Source: Opitutaceae bacterium TAV5
GTDB lineage: Bacteria; Verrucomicrobiota; Verrucomicrobiia; Opitutales; Opitutaceae
DNA: 64,000 nucleotides
Direction of reading: 5' to 3'
Assembly (NCBI GenBank): GCA_000242935.3
Contig: CP007053.1
Span: 2,341,001-2,405,000 of the forward strand
Below are positions 16,557 through 24,644 of this stretch, in pieces. Positions within the stretch are counted from its first letter, which is position 1. Every line of letters begins with the position of its first letter. A program made the translations under genes and the position numbers. The notes under the pieces are model-generated. The model was not told where the DNA came from and did not search any database. It was given only the letters and a program-made list of their open reading frames with translations.

Positions 16557-17083
16557 TACCAGGGAAACGCGGAGAGGCAACGCACACGGGCAAGATGCCC
16601 GTGCCACGTACGGAGCGGCGACGTCCTCGCCGCCGGACGGGATGAAGTCCCGCCTGAATTGCCTGGAACAGGCATGTTGCTCCCTCGGCAGCCCGGAGCG
16701 GAGGGCACCCGTTTGCTTGCTGCCTTGTCTGCGCGCTATCGTGCTCCGGGGCGCGCGTCCGGTGGCGAGGACGCCGCCGCGCCGGCACAGGTGCATCAGC
16801 ACACAAGAGTGCGCATGCCGCTTGTTTTCATATGAGTGGATTGCCGGGGGGATCGTCGCTCTCTTGCAATCTCCCGCCGATGCTGCCGGCGAGGATTTTT
16901 GCCTGAAGAAGGGGAGACCAGATTCTACCCGAAAAAGCAGCAAGGCAACTTTCCTGCCGTTGAACTTATTAAACGCGGCCTGAAAAGAGCGTGCCGTCGT
17001 GCACGCGGATGCCTGCCGGCATGGGCAGCGTTGAGCTTGTCGGTGATGTTCTCGTTAGCAGAGCGGCGATGCCGTAGGCGCCG
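16557..17083. other. Intergenic region with hairpins, no convincing gene
   Basis: No credible gene in this 527-base gap between converging PEP-CTERM genes. It holds a hairpin CACGGGCA-AGA-TGCCCGTG (16585-16603). A 24-base inverted repeat with two mismatches (16615-16638 and 16757-16780) resembles the GC-rich palindromes elsewhere. At 16959-16978 the minus strand reads CCGCGTTTAATAAGTTCAAC, a match to the module promoter/operator box, yet nothing obvious lies downstream of it. The last could be the remnant of a lost gene start. Confidence 0.5.
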
Positions 17084-17947
17084 TCAATGGCGATGCCGGC
17101 GGAATCGCATCGCCGCCACAAACAGGATCGCCGCTCCGCCAACGAGCAGGGCGACCGTTGAAGGTTCGGGAATGGCGGAAGTCTGGACGATCTGTACCGA
17201 GTTCAGAAAACCGCGGCGCTCGGGGCTGTACTCCGTGGCGCTGGACCCGGCCACCGCCAGGTTCAGGACTTCACCCGCGCTCAGCACCACGGTCAGTTTC
17301 ACGTAGTTTTCCCCCTCGACCCATGCGCTGGTATACGGATGCCCCGTGGCATAGGAAAGAGTCTGCTGCTGGAGAGGGGAGAGGGCAAAATCCCCCACCT
17401 CGGCTCCGGCCCCGGCATAGATCGTCTGGGTGTAGGCGTTGCTGCTCGCGCCGCTCGTGTTACGCGCGGTCACGTAGATGTCATAGGTGCCGGCCTCCAG
17501 ACCGGTAAGCTGGAATCCCGTTGCCGTCCAGGTCGTGGCATTGGCGGCTGCGTCAAAGATGGCATCTTTCCCGACCGACGAACCACCGTAAATATTGCCA
17601 GAGTTGATCTGGCCGCCCAAGGCGCTGGAGCTGCTCGGTGAGGTGTCCAGATTCAGCGTTGCGCCCGCCGCGGTCCGTGTGGAGCCGATGTTGAGGGAAA
17701 CCCCTGTGGCCGCCGAACCGTCCGCCAGAACGAGCGTGCCGGTATCGGTATTCCCGACCGTGTTCCAGGCCGAGGCGGTAGCGCCCGGATTCGCGGTATG
17801 ATACGGGCTGTTGGTCAACCACTCGCCGGAGGCGGCGGTGGGACCGAAATCGAGAAACAGCGTCTGGGCATGCGCGCCAAAAGCGAAGCCGAGCAGGCCG
17901 GCAGACATGGCGAGGAGTGAACGAGCGGACAGGGATCGGGTTTTCAT
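17084..17947 (-). CDS. PEP-CTERM surface protein (module 2)
   Basis: A 287-residue protein with a Sec signal (LLAMSAGLLGFAFGAHAQ) and a C-terminal IPEPSTVALLVGG tail ending in a helix and basic RFRRHRH, the complete PEP-CTERM tripartite signal. The mature N-terminus TLFLDFGPTAASGEWLTNSPYH and later TGLEAGTYDIYVTARNT suggest jelly-roll-type beta domains as in many such proteins. It is the third gene of a minus-strand run led by the pseudopilin at 19608. No enzyme motif is seen. Presumably a surface-anchored binding or structural protein. Confidence 0.87.
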   Translation of the reverse strand: MKTRSLSARSLLAMSAGLLGFAFGAHAQTLFLDFGPTAASGEWLTNSPYHTANPGATASAWNTVGNTDTGTLVLADGSAATGVSLNIGSTRTAAGATLNLDTSPSSSSALGGQINSGNIYGGSSVGKDAIFDAAANATTWTATGFQLTGLEAGTYDIYVTARNTSGASSNAYTQTIYAGAGAEVGDFALSPLQQQTLSYATGHPYTSAWVEGENYVKLTVVLSAGEVLNLAVAGSSATEYSPERRGFLNSVQIVQTSAIPEPSTVALLVGGAAILFVAAMRFRRHRH

Positions 17948-17985
17948 GGCAGTGCAGGGTTTGTAGTTGCTGTCTGATTACAGGT

Positions 17986-18837
17986 TCATTTTTTTTCCAG
18001 GGCGGCGATCAGCTCACCCGGCGTGACGAAGACGGCCTTTTCGGCGGTCAGGAAATCGACGATCTTGACGAACTCCTCCCAGCGGGCGTCGTCCCACTTG
18101 TTGGGATGGCCCTGAATGATGAAGTAACGACGCTTCGGCGCATACTGGCGATAGCCTTCGATGAATTTTTGCGCGTTGGGGCGGAAAAGCGGCTGTTCGA
18201 TGTTCACCTTCCAGACACGGTCCAGCACGGTGATCTTGCCAGCGGCTTCGAGCGCGCGCCCGGCGTCGTCGAGAGGGGTCGGATAAAGGATGCCGCGCAT
18301 GTGCGGGTCTTCGGAAAGAACGCGCAGCGTGGTAGCGTCGAGCGAAGGCGGCTTGCCGCCGCCGGGTGGACCGAACACGGAGAAAGGCACACCGAGCCGG
18401 GCCACGGCCTGGGCCTGGGCATCGGCAAAACGCTTTGTCTGTTCGGAGTAGTCACGTCCGAAAAATTCCGGACGTTCCACACCCTCGGCATCGGTCCAGG
18501 TTTTGTGGTCCCAAGCGTGGAACCAGAATTCGGCGAGTCCGCTCGCCTTCACTTCGTCGAGCCACTTCTGGTAGGCGGGTTTGGGACTTTCGAACGAGTT
18601 GACGATGACGCCCAGAGAATACCTGATCCCCCGCTCTTGCGCGAAAGCCGAGACCCGCCTCCAGCGATCAGAGAGCCAGCCGCTCTGGTTGGTCTGCAGA
18701 TCGTCGAGCTTGAGAACGATCATGACGGGCGCGGCGTCCGGCGCGCCTTCGGGAGCGGCCGGGGCCAGGTGCCCTGCGCCGGGAAGAGCGAGCAGCGGAA
18801 AAGCGAAGTGGAACAGGCGTTGCACGGGGATGCACAT
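17986..18837 (-). CDS. Polysaccharide deacetylase-like protein (NodB fold)
   Basis: A 283-residue protein with a hydrophobic N-terminal leader (LFHFAFPLLALPGAGHLAPA). The NodB-type metal site is visible: KLDD at 43-46 (motif 1) and H107-AWD-H111 (motif 2, HxxxH). Later PPGGGKPPS and FIIQGHPNKWDD fit motifs 3-5, including the terminal His. Likely role: removal of acetyl groups from an extracellular polysaccharide, possibly pectin-like. It lies 45 bases after the pseudopilin and 38 bases before the PEP-CTERM gene, so all three are likely co-transcribed. Confidence 0.78.
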   Translation of the reverse strand: MCIPVQRLFHFAFPLLALPGAGHLAPAAPEGAPDAAPVMIVLKLDDLQTNQSGWLSDRWRRVSAFAQERGIRYSLGVIVNSFESPKPAYQKWLDEVKASGLAEFWFHAWDHKTWTDAEGVERPEFFGRDYSEQTKRFADAQAQAVARLGVPFSVFGPPGGGKPPSLDATTLRVLSEDPHMRGILYPTPLDDAGRALEAAGKITVLDRVWKVNIEQPLFRPNAQKFIEGYRQYAPKRRYFIIQGHPNKWDDARWEEFVKIVDFLTAEKAVFVTPGELIAALEKK

Positions 18838-18882
18838 GTGAAAAAAGAGGGACGAGAGGCTGAACGGACGTGACCGGTGGGT

Positions 18883-19608
18883 TCAGGGAGCCTTGTAGGA
18901 TTCCAGGGCTTTTTCCGGCGTGAGCGAAGCGACATGGCCATCGGCGAAGAGATAGTTGGCCCTGCCGTTGTGGCGCTTCGGGTCTCCACTGCTTCCGATT
19001 GTGCCGGCAGTGGCGCCGGCGGTCCACGTACTGCCATCGATGAGAATGTGAAAATTGTTGCTGTCCCCGACAAGAAACCGGCGGCTCGGCACGTCGATAT
19101 TGGTATGCGGAAAGCGGGTGGTATAAGGATTGATCCCCGCGCCCACATGCAGCTTGTTGCTCATGCCGTAGCCTGCCGTCGTATACGTCGTCCAGTCGGG
19201 ATGATTGCGGAACTTGGAAATGTACTCGGGGCAAAATGCGTAGCCATCGATCTCCGCCTTGAGCGTGCTGAAGTATTGCACCTCACGGCCCAGATAAGGA
19301 CTGATTTCGACCTGCCAGGTTTTTTTCGAGGGATTGGGATTGGAAACTGCTTCGTCGTACTTCGCCGCCGGGAAGAGACCGCGATTATCTGCAGCATAGA
19401 GCTGGAAGGCCACGCCGATGCTCTGGAGATTCTTGATGCACACCGCGCTGCGTGCGCTCTGTCGTACGCGGCTGACTACCGGGATGAGGATCGCGGCAAG
19501 CACGCCGATGATCGCAATCACTGCCAGCAGCTCCACGAGCGTGAACGCCCGCCGGCCGGTGACGGGCCGGGAGCGGAGAGATACGTGATGGGGAAATCGG
19601 GGAGTCAT
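18883..19608 (-). CDS. Prepilin-like secreted protein with H-X9-DG tail (module 2)
   Basis: A 241-residue pseudopilin-like protein. The basic leader RPVTGRRA precedes the class III signal FTLVELLAVIAIIGVLAAIL, followed by SRVRQSARSAVCIKNLQSIG. The H-X9-DG tail is intact (HNGRANYLFADGHVAS). I start at ATG 19608; the open frame reaches 33 codons further up but that part is not pilin-like. It heads the run pseudopilin, deacetylase, PEP-CTERM. It is divergent from the pectate-lyase-like gene, with a 12-bp inverted repeat between the two starts. Confidence 0.9.
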   Translation of the reverse strand: MTPRFPHHVSLRSRPVTGRRAFTLVELLAVIAIIGVLAAILIPVVSRVRQSARSAVCIKNLQSIGVAFQLYAADNRGLFPAAKYDEAVSNPNPSKKTWQVEISPYLGREVQYFSTLKAEIDGYAFCPEYISKFRNHPDWTTYTTAGYGMSNKLHVGAGINPYTTRFPHTNIDVPSRRFLVGDSNNFHILIDGSTWTAGATAGTIGSSGDPKRHNGRANYLFADGHVASLTPEKALESYKAP

Positions 19609-19655
19609 GCCACTACCTTGCCACACCGGTCGTCGGCGCGAAAGTGCGAGGCTTG

Positions 19656-19715
19656 TCAAACTGTTGAAACCACACCAACGCCATCCTCCCGCCTCCCTGT
19701 GAATCAACAGTTTGA
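19656..19715. promoter_or_regulatory. Paired 12-base inverted repeat between divergent genes
   Basis: TCAAACTGTTGA (19656-19667) and TCAACAGTTTGA (19704-19715) are perfect reverse complements, 36 bases apart, in the divergent promoter region of the pseudopilin and pectate-lyase-like genes. Each half is itself a near-dyad (TCAA...TTGA). The spacer contains CACCAACGC, also part of the repeated element at 12685 and 15515. It could be two binding sites for one regulator or a large hairpin. Confidence 0.5.
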
Positions 19716-19817
19716 AGCAGTACCGGCTTGGGTTGCCGGAAAAGGTTCGCCAGACAGGGCGGTGTTCGTTTGCCCCGCATGACCGCTCACGCTCCCGATC
19801 CTCTCCGAACCGTTTTC

Positions 19818-21560
19818 ATGAAAACCTTCTCGATCGCATGGCTCCTCGCCGCCGCGTTGTTCCCCGCGCTCGCATCACCTGCGTCCGCCGCGCCGGCATG
19901 GCGCTCCTCGCTGTATCCGGAAAACTGGACGCCGGGTTTCGCCGACAGCGACGGGCGGTTTCTCCATGATTTCTCGTATGCCGGTTATCGCCGAGGCGAG
20001 GAGCCCATTCCCGATCAGGCGGCCAAAACCGGCCGCCTGATCGATGCCACGAAACCGCCCTACGGGGCCGATCCGACCGGCGCGCGGGATTCCACCGCGG
20101 CCATCCAGTCCGCGCTCGACGCCGCGGGCGAGGCGGGCGGCGGCGTGGTTTTTCTCCCCGCCGGCACCTATCGCGTGGCTCCGCCGGAAGGCGCCGGAGC
20201 CGCCCTCCATATCCGGTATTCCAATACCGTGCTGCGCGGCGCCGGACCGGAGCGGACGTTTTTGTGCAACGACACCTGGCAGATGCGCGACAAGCACGTG
20301 GTGCGGATCAGCCCGCCGAAAGATATCTGGTGGTTCGGCGAGGCGCCGTCGGGCTCGTCCAGCCCGCTCGTGCGCGACCTGGCCGGACCGTCGCGGCGCG
20401 TGCCGGTGCGCGATCCGCAAAAATTCGCGCCCGGCGAGCGCATCGTCCTGCGCATTGATCCTACTCCGCGCTTCATCGCATCGCTCGGCATGACGGGCAA
20501 ATGGGACATCGCGGGCGCGACCGATGGCGGCAAGGTTCCCAAAGGCAAGAGCCACTGGCTCACGCTGCTCTACATCCGCAAGGTCGTCGCGGTGGAAGGC
20601 GACGAGCTGGTGCTCGACGCGCCCACGCGCCTGCCGCTGCTCGTGGCCGACAACGCCCGCGTGCAGAAGGCCCCGGCCGGAGTGATCGAAGAGGTCGGCG
20701 TCGAGGATCTCGCCATCGGCATGCGGCAGCATCCCGGCACGAGCGACGAGCGCGGGTGGGAGGAAAACGACTTCGGCAAAACCGGCACGCCGGCCTGGGA
20801 CGTGCACCAGTCCCACGCGGTCGCCTTCGGCTCCGTGGAAAACGGCTGGCTGCGGCGCGTGCATTCGTATGCCCCGGAAGGCAATGACCCGCGCGTGCAC
20901 CTGCTCTCCAACGGCGTGCGTATCGGACGCGGCCGGCACGTCACCGTCGAGGCGTGCGATTTCCGGTTTCCGCAATATCGCGGCGGCGGCGGCAACGGCT
21001 ATCTGTTCACCCTGCACGGCAGCGAGAATCTCGTCGTCCGCTGCCACGCCGAGGGCGGGCGGCACAACTACGATTTCGGCACGATGACGAGCAGCGGCAA
21101 CGTGATCCACGACAGCGTGGCGAAGGACGGACTGCTCTTTTCCGATTTCCACATGTTTCTCTCCGCCGCCAACCTCATCGACAACGTCACCTGCGACGGC
21201 GACGCGTTCGAGGCGACGTTCCGCCCGTGGGGCGGCACGCCGATGCACGGCGTGAGCACTGCGCAGTCGGTGTTCTGGAATCTCAACGGCCTGCGTTATC
21301 CGCCCGCCGAAGTCACGCTCGGCGTCGGACCTGATGCGAAGGAGAAACCGTGGACGCGCAAGCAGGTGCTCGTGCTGGTCAAGCAACTATGCGACATCAC
21401 CATCATCGGCACGCGCGGCCCGGCAAACAAGGTGTCGGCCTGGCCGGCGAACCGGGAAAACCGCGTGCTCGTCGAGGGTCAAGGCCGCGGCGACACGCTG
21501 GAGCCGCGTTCGCTGTACCTCGACCAGCTCGCCCGGCGCACGGGCGGCGGGCGGCAATAA
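19818..21560 (+). CDS. Secreted pectate-lyase-superfamily protein
   Basis: A 580-residue protein with a signal peptide (WLLAAALFPALASPASA). The segment DATKPPYGADPTGARDSTAAIQ is a typical start of the Pectate_lyase_3 domain found in many secreted lyases, hydrolases and phage depolymerases. The remainder is a parallel beta-helix with repeated ENLVVRC/NVIHDS-type rungs. No catalytic residue can be assigned with certainty. Start ATG 19818 is set by the signal peptide. Divergent from the module 2 pseudopilin, so probably co-regulated with it. Expected role: attack on pectin- or glycan-type polymer outside the cytoplasm. Confidence 0.8.
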   Translation: MKTFSIAWLLAAALFPALASPASAAPAWRSSLYPENWTPGFADSDGRFLHDFSYAGYRRGEEPIPDQAAKTGRLIDATKPPYGADPTGARDSTAAIQSALDAAGEAGGGVVFLPAGTYRVAPPEGAGAALHIRYSNTVLRGAGPERTFLCNDTWQMRDKHVVRISPPKDIWWFGEAPSGSSSPLVRDLAGPSRRVPVRDPQKFAPGERIVLRIDPTPRFIASLGMTGKWDIAGATDGGKVPKGKSHWLTLLYIRKVVAVEGDELVLDAPTRLPLLVADNARVQKAPAGVIEEVGVEDLAIGMRQHPGTSDERGWEENDFGKTGTPAWDVHQSHAVAFGSVENGWLRRVHSYAPEGNDPRVHLLSNGVRIGRGRHVTVEACDFRFPQYRGGGGNGYLFTLHGSENLVVRCHAEGGRHNYDFGTMTSSGNVIHDSVAKDGLLFSDFHMFLSAANLIDNVTCDGDAFEATFRPWGGTPMHGVSTAQSVFWNLNGLRYPPAEVTLGVGPDAKEKPWTRKQVLVLVKQLCDITIIGTRGPANKVSAWPANRENRVLVEGQGRGDTLEPRSLYLDQLARRTGGGRQ

Positions 21561-21594
21561 CCGGCGCGGGAAAGCCCAGGTTGGCCTTCCCGCC

Positions 21595-22227
21595 TTACTT
21601 GTCCGCGCTGACGGCAGTGACCGTGAGAGCGAACCCTGTCGCGCCGGAGTTTTCGTCGAAACGGTAATTGAGGATATAGGCAAAGACCTCCCAGTTGAAG
21701 ACGCGGTTGTCCTGCACTTCCTGGAACGCGCCCGGCGTCGCGAGCGCGAAGCCCGCGCCTGCCGCGTTTTGCAACCGGAAACTCCGGGCCCATCCCTTGG
21801 CGACGGTCTGCTTTTCTTTCGTGGCCGGAAAAGGGGCCGGGTTGTTGTTGCCCAGCATAAACGTCCCTCCGTCCGCGAGCGAAATCGGCAACAGCGTGAC
21901 GAAGCGGAACGCAAATGCTCCGTCAGGCAGACCCGACCAGGTGTAATTCACCGCGTTCTGCGCGATGCCGATTCGCAGTTCGGCGCCAGACGGGTATTTC
22001 GCCAGCAGGGTGGCCGCATCCTCGACCGTGACGGCAGGTTTTTGTCCGTCGTAGTCGTCCGGTCGCAGCATCAGGACGGGAGCGGGCAGCGTGAACTCTC
22101 CCGCATCCGTCGTCCTGATGTTCACGCCATCCGGCGAGGCGGAAAGGCCGGGAAGCGGCTCGGCATGCAAGGGAATGCACAAAAGGGAGGCGAGGAGAAG
22201 GCAGGTGGAGTTTTGTTTGATATTCAT
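21595..22227 (-). CDS. Secreted protein equal to a free-standing glycosidase N-terminal domain
   Basis: A 210-residue protein with a signal peptide (CLLLASLLCIPLHAEP). From about residue 40 onward it matches residues about 44-205 of the glycosidase two genes upstream. Shared features are LPAPVLxMxxDDYxGQKPA, RFVTLLPI near the middle, and QDNRxxNWxVFA near the end. It is thus a single-domain paralogue, probably a beta-sandwich that could bind glycan or contact a partner. It is the last gene of the minus-strand module 3 run, and its tail faces the pectate-lyase-like gene 34 bases away. Function is not known from any family I recognise. Confidence 0.75.
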   Translation of the reverse strand: MNIKQNSTCLLLASLLCIPLHAEPLPGLSASPDGVNIRTTDAGEFTLPAPVLMLRPDDYDGQKPAVTVEDAATLLAKYPSGAELRIGIAQNAVNYTWSGLPDGAFAFRFVTLLPISLADGGTFMLGNNNPAPFPATKEKQTVAKGWARSFRLQNAAGAGFALATPGAFQEVQDNRVFNWEVFAYILNYRFDENSGATGFALTVTAVSADK

Positions 22228-22285
22228 GGGTGGACGAATCGGATGCGGTCAGTTTCCGGATACGAAAAGCGAAGTCGGCAGACGG

Positions 22286-24616
22286 CTACGCGTCAGCCAG
22301 CCCGGCGAGGATCTCCCGGTCGAAGGAATCGTCGATGCCGGGCAGGCGAAAAATCGTGATGAAGCGATGCGAGCGGACCGGCGCCGCCGGTCGCACGCGG
22401 ATCGCGTGCCAGGGGCGGCCGTCCTGCACGATCTCCACATACTTCCGCGCCGGAATGACAGTTTCGGGAAAGCGGGTTTCGCCGTGGCCATGAAGGGCGA
22501 GCCGGCATGCATCGCCCGGAGCCGTGGTGACATGGACGCCCGCGGATTCCTCGCGCCACGGGTAGTCGGAACCCCATGACAGAACAAGCTCCGCGTCTTC
22601 AGAAAGGCGCACGTCGTCGATGACGGCCATCCCTTTTCCGGGGACGCCGATCACGATGCGTCTCCACTTCTCGAGATTCAGCGAGCGCGGATAATAGCAC
22701 TCCAGGTCGATCTCGCCGCGCACCGTGTTTTCGTTTTCCGTGAGCTTCAGGCGCGCGGGGGCGAAATCGAAGGGAGGTGGCGCCAGCCAGACGTGGCCGT
22801 CGTTGTGCTGGCCGTGCCCGTTGACGAGAAGCAGGTTGTGCTCGGAGCCGAGCTTGGCCCAGGTGTAGCCGGAATCGGCCAGCAGCCATTTGCCGTCGTG
22901 GTTGAACAGGACGTTGCCGACGTCGGGGTGATGGTGGCCGTAGCAGTAGGTGTGCTGTTCCTTGCCGAAGAGGTTGTAGCCGTGCGCGGGACCGGTCAGG
23001 AAATACGCCTTGGTTTTCGGGCCGAGGTTGAGGATCAGCCAGCCGCAGTCGTCGAGATACTCGCAGGTGCGTGGCGGCGCCGGTGTGATGCGGAAATCCG
23101 TCGTCTCCAGGTGCGGCGCCCACACGCAGGTCCAGAAATTGCCGGCCAGACGGTGGGCCGGCTGCCGCCGGGCGTTGCATTGGCAGAACCGCCCCAGAAT
23201 GCCCTCGACGCGCATCCGGGTTCGCGAGGACCCGGGACGGCGGGCAAACTCCCAAAGGGCGAGCGGGAGCAGGAAAGGCAGGGCGCCATCGGCGTCGTCC
23301 GTGAAAAAGCCTTCGGAGGAATCTTCCGGCAGGAGTTTTTCGGCGACTTCCCAGTGTTTTTCCAGCCATGCCTCGGGGATGAACGGTTCACCCGTGTATT
23401 GCTGCAAAAGCATGAGCGAGGGCATCAGGCCGAGCAGGCCGAAACCGATGTAGCCGATGCCTTCGTGGTAGGAGCCGTCCGGCGGCAGAGCGGCCGTGAA
23501 GCGGCGGAAGGCGGGGATGGCGACGTTGAGCCAGTGGAGGGCTCGGTCGTGACGGCCGAGCAACGCAAGGCCGGCAAGGACCAGCGTCTGGTGGCCGAAG
23601 AACGTGTGATTTTGCGAAACCGTGCCGGGCCAGGAGCTGCGTGCATGCACGATCCACCCGAGCATGGCCTCCGCCTGGAACGCGATCTTGTCGACAACGC
23701 GCGCGGTGCGTTCCGGGCCGAGACGGGTTTCGTGCCAGTTCAGGGCAATCGCGAGGCCGAGCATGTTGAAGTCGGCGGTGAGGTCGTTGTTGTGATCGGC
23801 GCCGATGGGATCGGCGGTGAAGCCCCAGTAGGGAAGATCGACGAGACCATCAACCCAGCGGATCAGTTGCTCTGCGTCTTCCGGACGGTTGCCGACGAGG
23901 AGCCTCAGGGAGAGCGAGGCGAGGTAGTTGCCGGGGAAGATCACGCTGTCCTCGTAAACGTGTTTTGTTCCGAGCGTCGTGCAGATGTTGCGGGCCTCTT
24001 CGGGTGTGCGCGGGGGAGCGGCGCGGACACCGGCGCAATCGTTGAGGATGGCATCGAGCCAGCACGACCAGGGGGAGCGGCCCCAGGTGCGGGCGAGCGT
24101 GTCGGGCATACCGGGAGAAAGCCAGAAACGCTGGCCGGTCCTGAAATCGTCCTTCGTGTAGTCCGCGAGGAAACCGTCGAACCGGGTGAGCTCGCAGCCT
24201 TGCCAGTCAACGTCTTCGAGGTCGGTTGCGAGTTGCACGGAAACCTCGCGCGGCGAGTCCACGTGGAAGCCGATGCGGCCGGTAAAGACACGGGCCTCCA
24301 GTTCCGGCGTGCGCGGGATAAAGACGCGGGCTTTCGTACGGATACCGTCCGGGTCCACGGCGAGCGAGACATGCGGGAGCAGGCATTGCCCGCGGTTCGG
24401 GGCGAAAGGCGGCGCGTAGTCCCAGGGACCGGTGCGGTGGTTCATCCAGTCGAAATACAGGGAACCGATGTCGAATCCCGGAGCCGCAAAGCGGTAGGCG
24501 ATTTCGTAAAGGCCCTCGTCCAGGGTTCCGCGCCACAGGAGGGTTTCCCCGGATCGGGTGAATCCGCCAAGGCCGGACGATTTTCCGATTTTTTCGGGTT
24601 CGACTTCTGTATTCAT
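22286..24616 (-). CDS. Heparinase II/III-like polysaccharide lyase
   Basis: A 776-residue protein with the two-part layout of heparinase II/III-type lyases (families such as PL12, 15, 17, 21). It has an alpha/alpha toroid in the first two thirds with NHTFFGH (about 336-342) and PDGSYHEGIGYIGFG (about 379-393), then a beta-sandwich domain starting with GHHHPDVGN (about 560-568). These carry the Asn, His and Tyr usually needed for uronate elimination. Odd point: there is no signal peptide, although neighbours are exported, so it may act on imported oligosaccharides in the cytoplasm. It lies 28 bases after the glycosidase stop, hence in the same operon. Confidence 0.8.
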   Translation of the reverse strand: MNTEVEPEKIGKSSGLGGFTRSGETLLWRGTLDEGLYEIAYRFAAPGFDIGSLYFDWMNHRTGPWDYAPPFAPNRGQCLLPHVSLAVDPDGIRTKARVFIPRTPELEARVFTGRIGFHVDSPREVSVQLATDLEDVDWQGCELTRFDGFLADYTKDDFRTGQRFWLSPGMPDTLARTWGRSPWSCWLDAILNDCAGVRAAPPRTPEEARNICTTLGTKHVYEDSVIFPGNYLASLSLRLLVGNRPEDAEQLIRWVDGLVDLPYWGFTADPIGADHNNDLTADFNMLGLAIALNWHETRLGPERTARVVDKIAFQAEAMLGWIVHARSSWPGTVSQNHTFFGHQTLVLAGLALLGRHDRALHWLNVAIPAFRRFTAALPPDGSYHEGIGYIGFGLLGLMPSLMLLQQYTGEPFIPEAWLEKHWEVAEKLLPEDSSEGFFTDDADGALPFLLPLALWEFARRPGSSRTRMRVEGILGRFCQCNARRQPAHRLAGNFWTCVWAPHLETTDFRITPAPPRTCEYLDDCGWLILNLGPKTKAYFLTGPAHGYNLFGKEQHTYCYGHHHPDVGNVLFNHDGKWLLADSGYTWAKLGSEHNLLLVNGHGQHNDGHVWLAPPPFDFAPARLKLTENENTVRGEIDLECYYPRSLNLEKWRRIVIGVPGKGMAVIDDVRLSEDAELVLSWGSDYPWREESAGVHVTTAPGDACRLALHGHGETRFPETVIPARKYVEIVQDGRPWHAIRVRPAAPVRSHRFITIFRLPGIDDSFDREILAGLADA

Positions 24617-24644
24617 TTTCTGGATATAGATTGCGGTAATCCGG

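Noticed and set aside
16468-16983. A 171-codon frame after the module 1 PEP-CTERM gene
   Set aside because: It overlaps the 3' end of that gene in another frame and continues through hairpins; composition is not coding-like.
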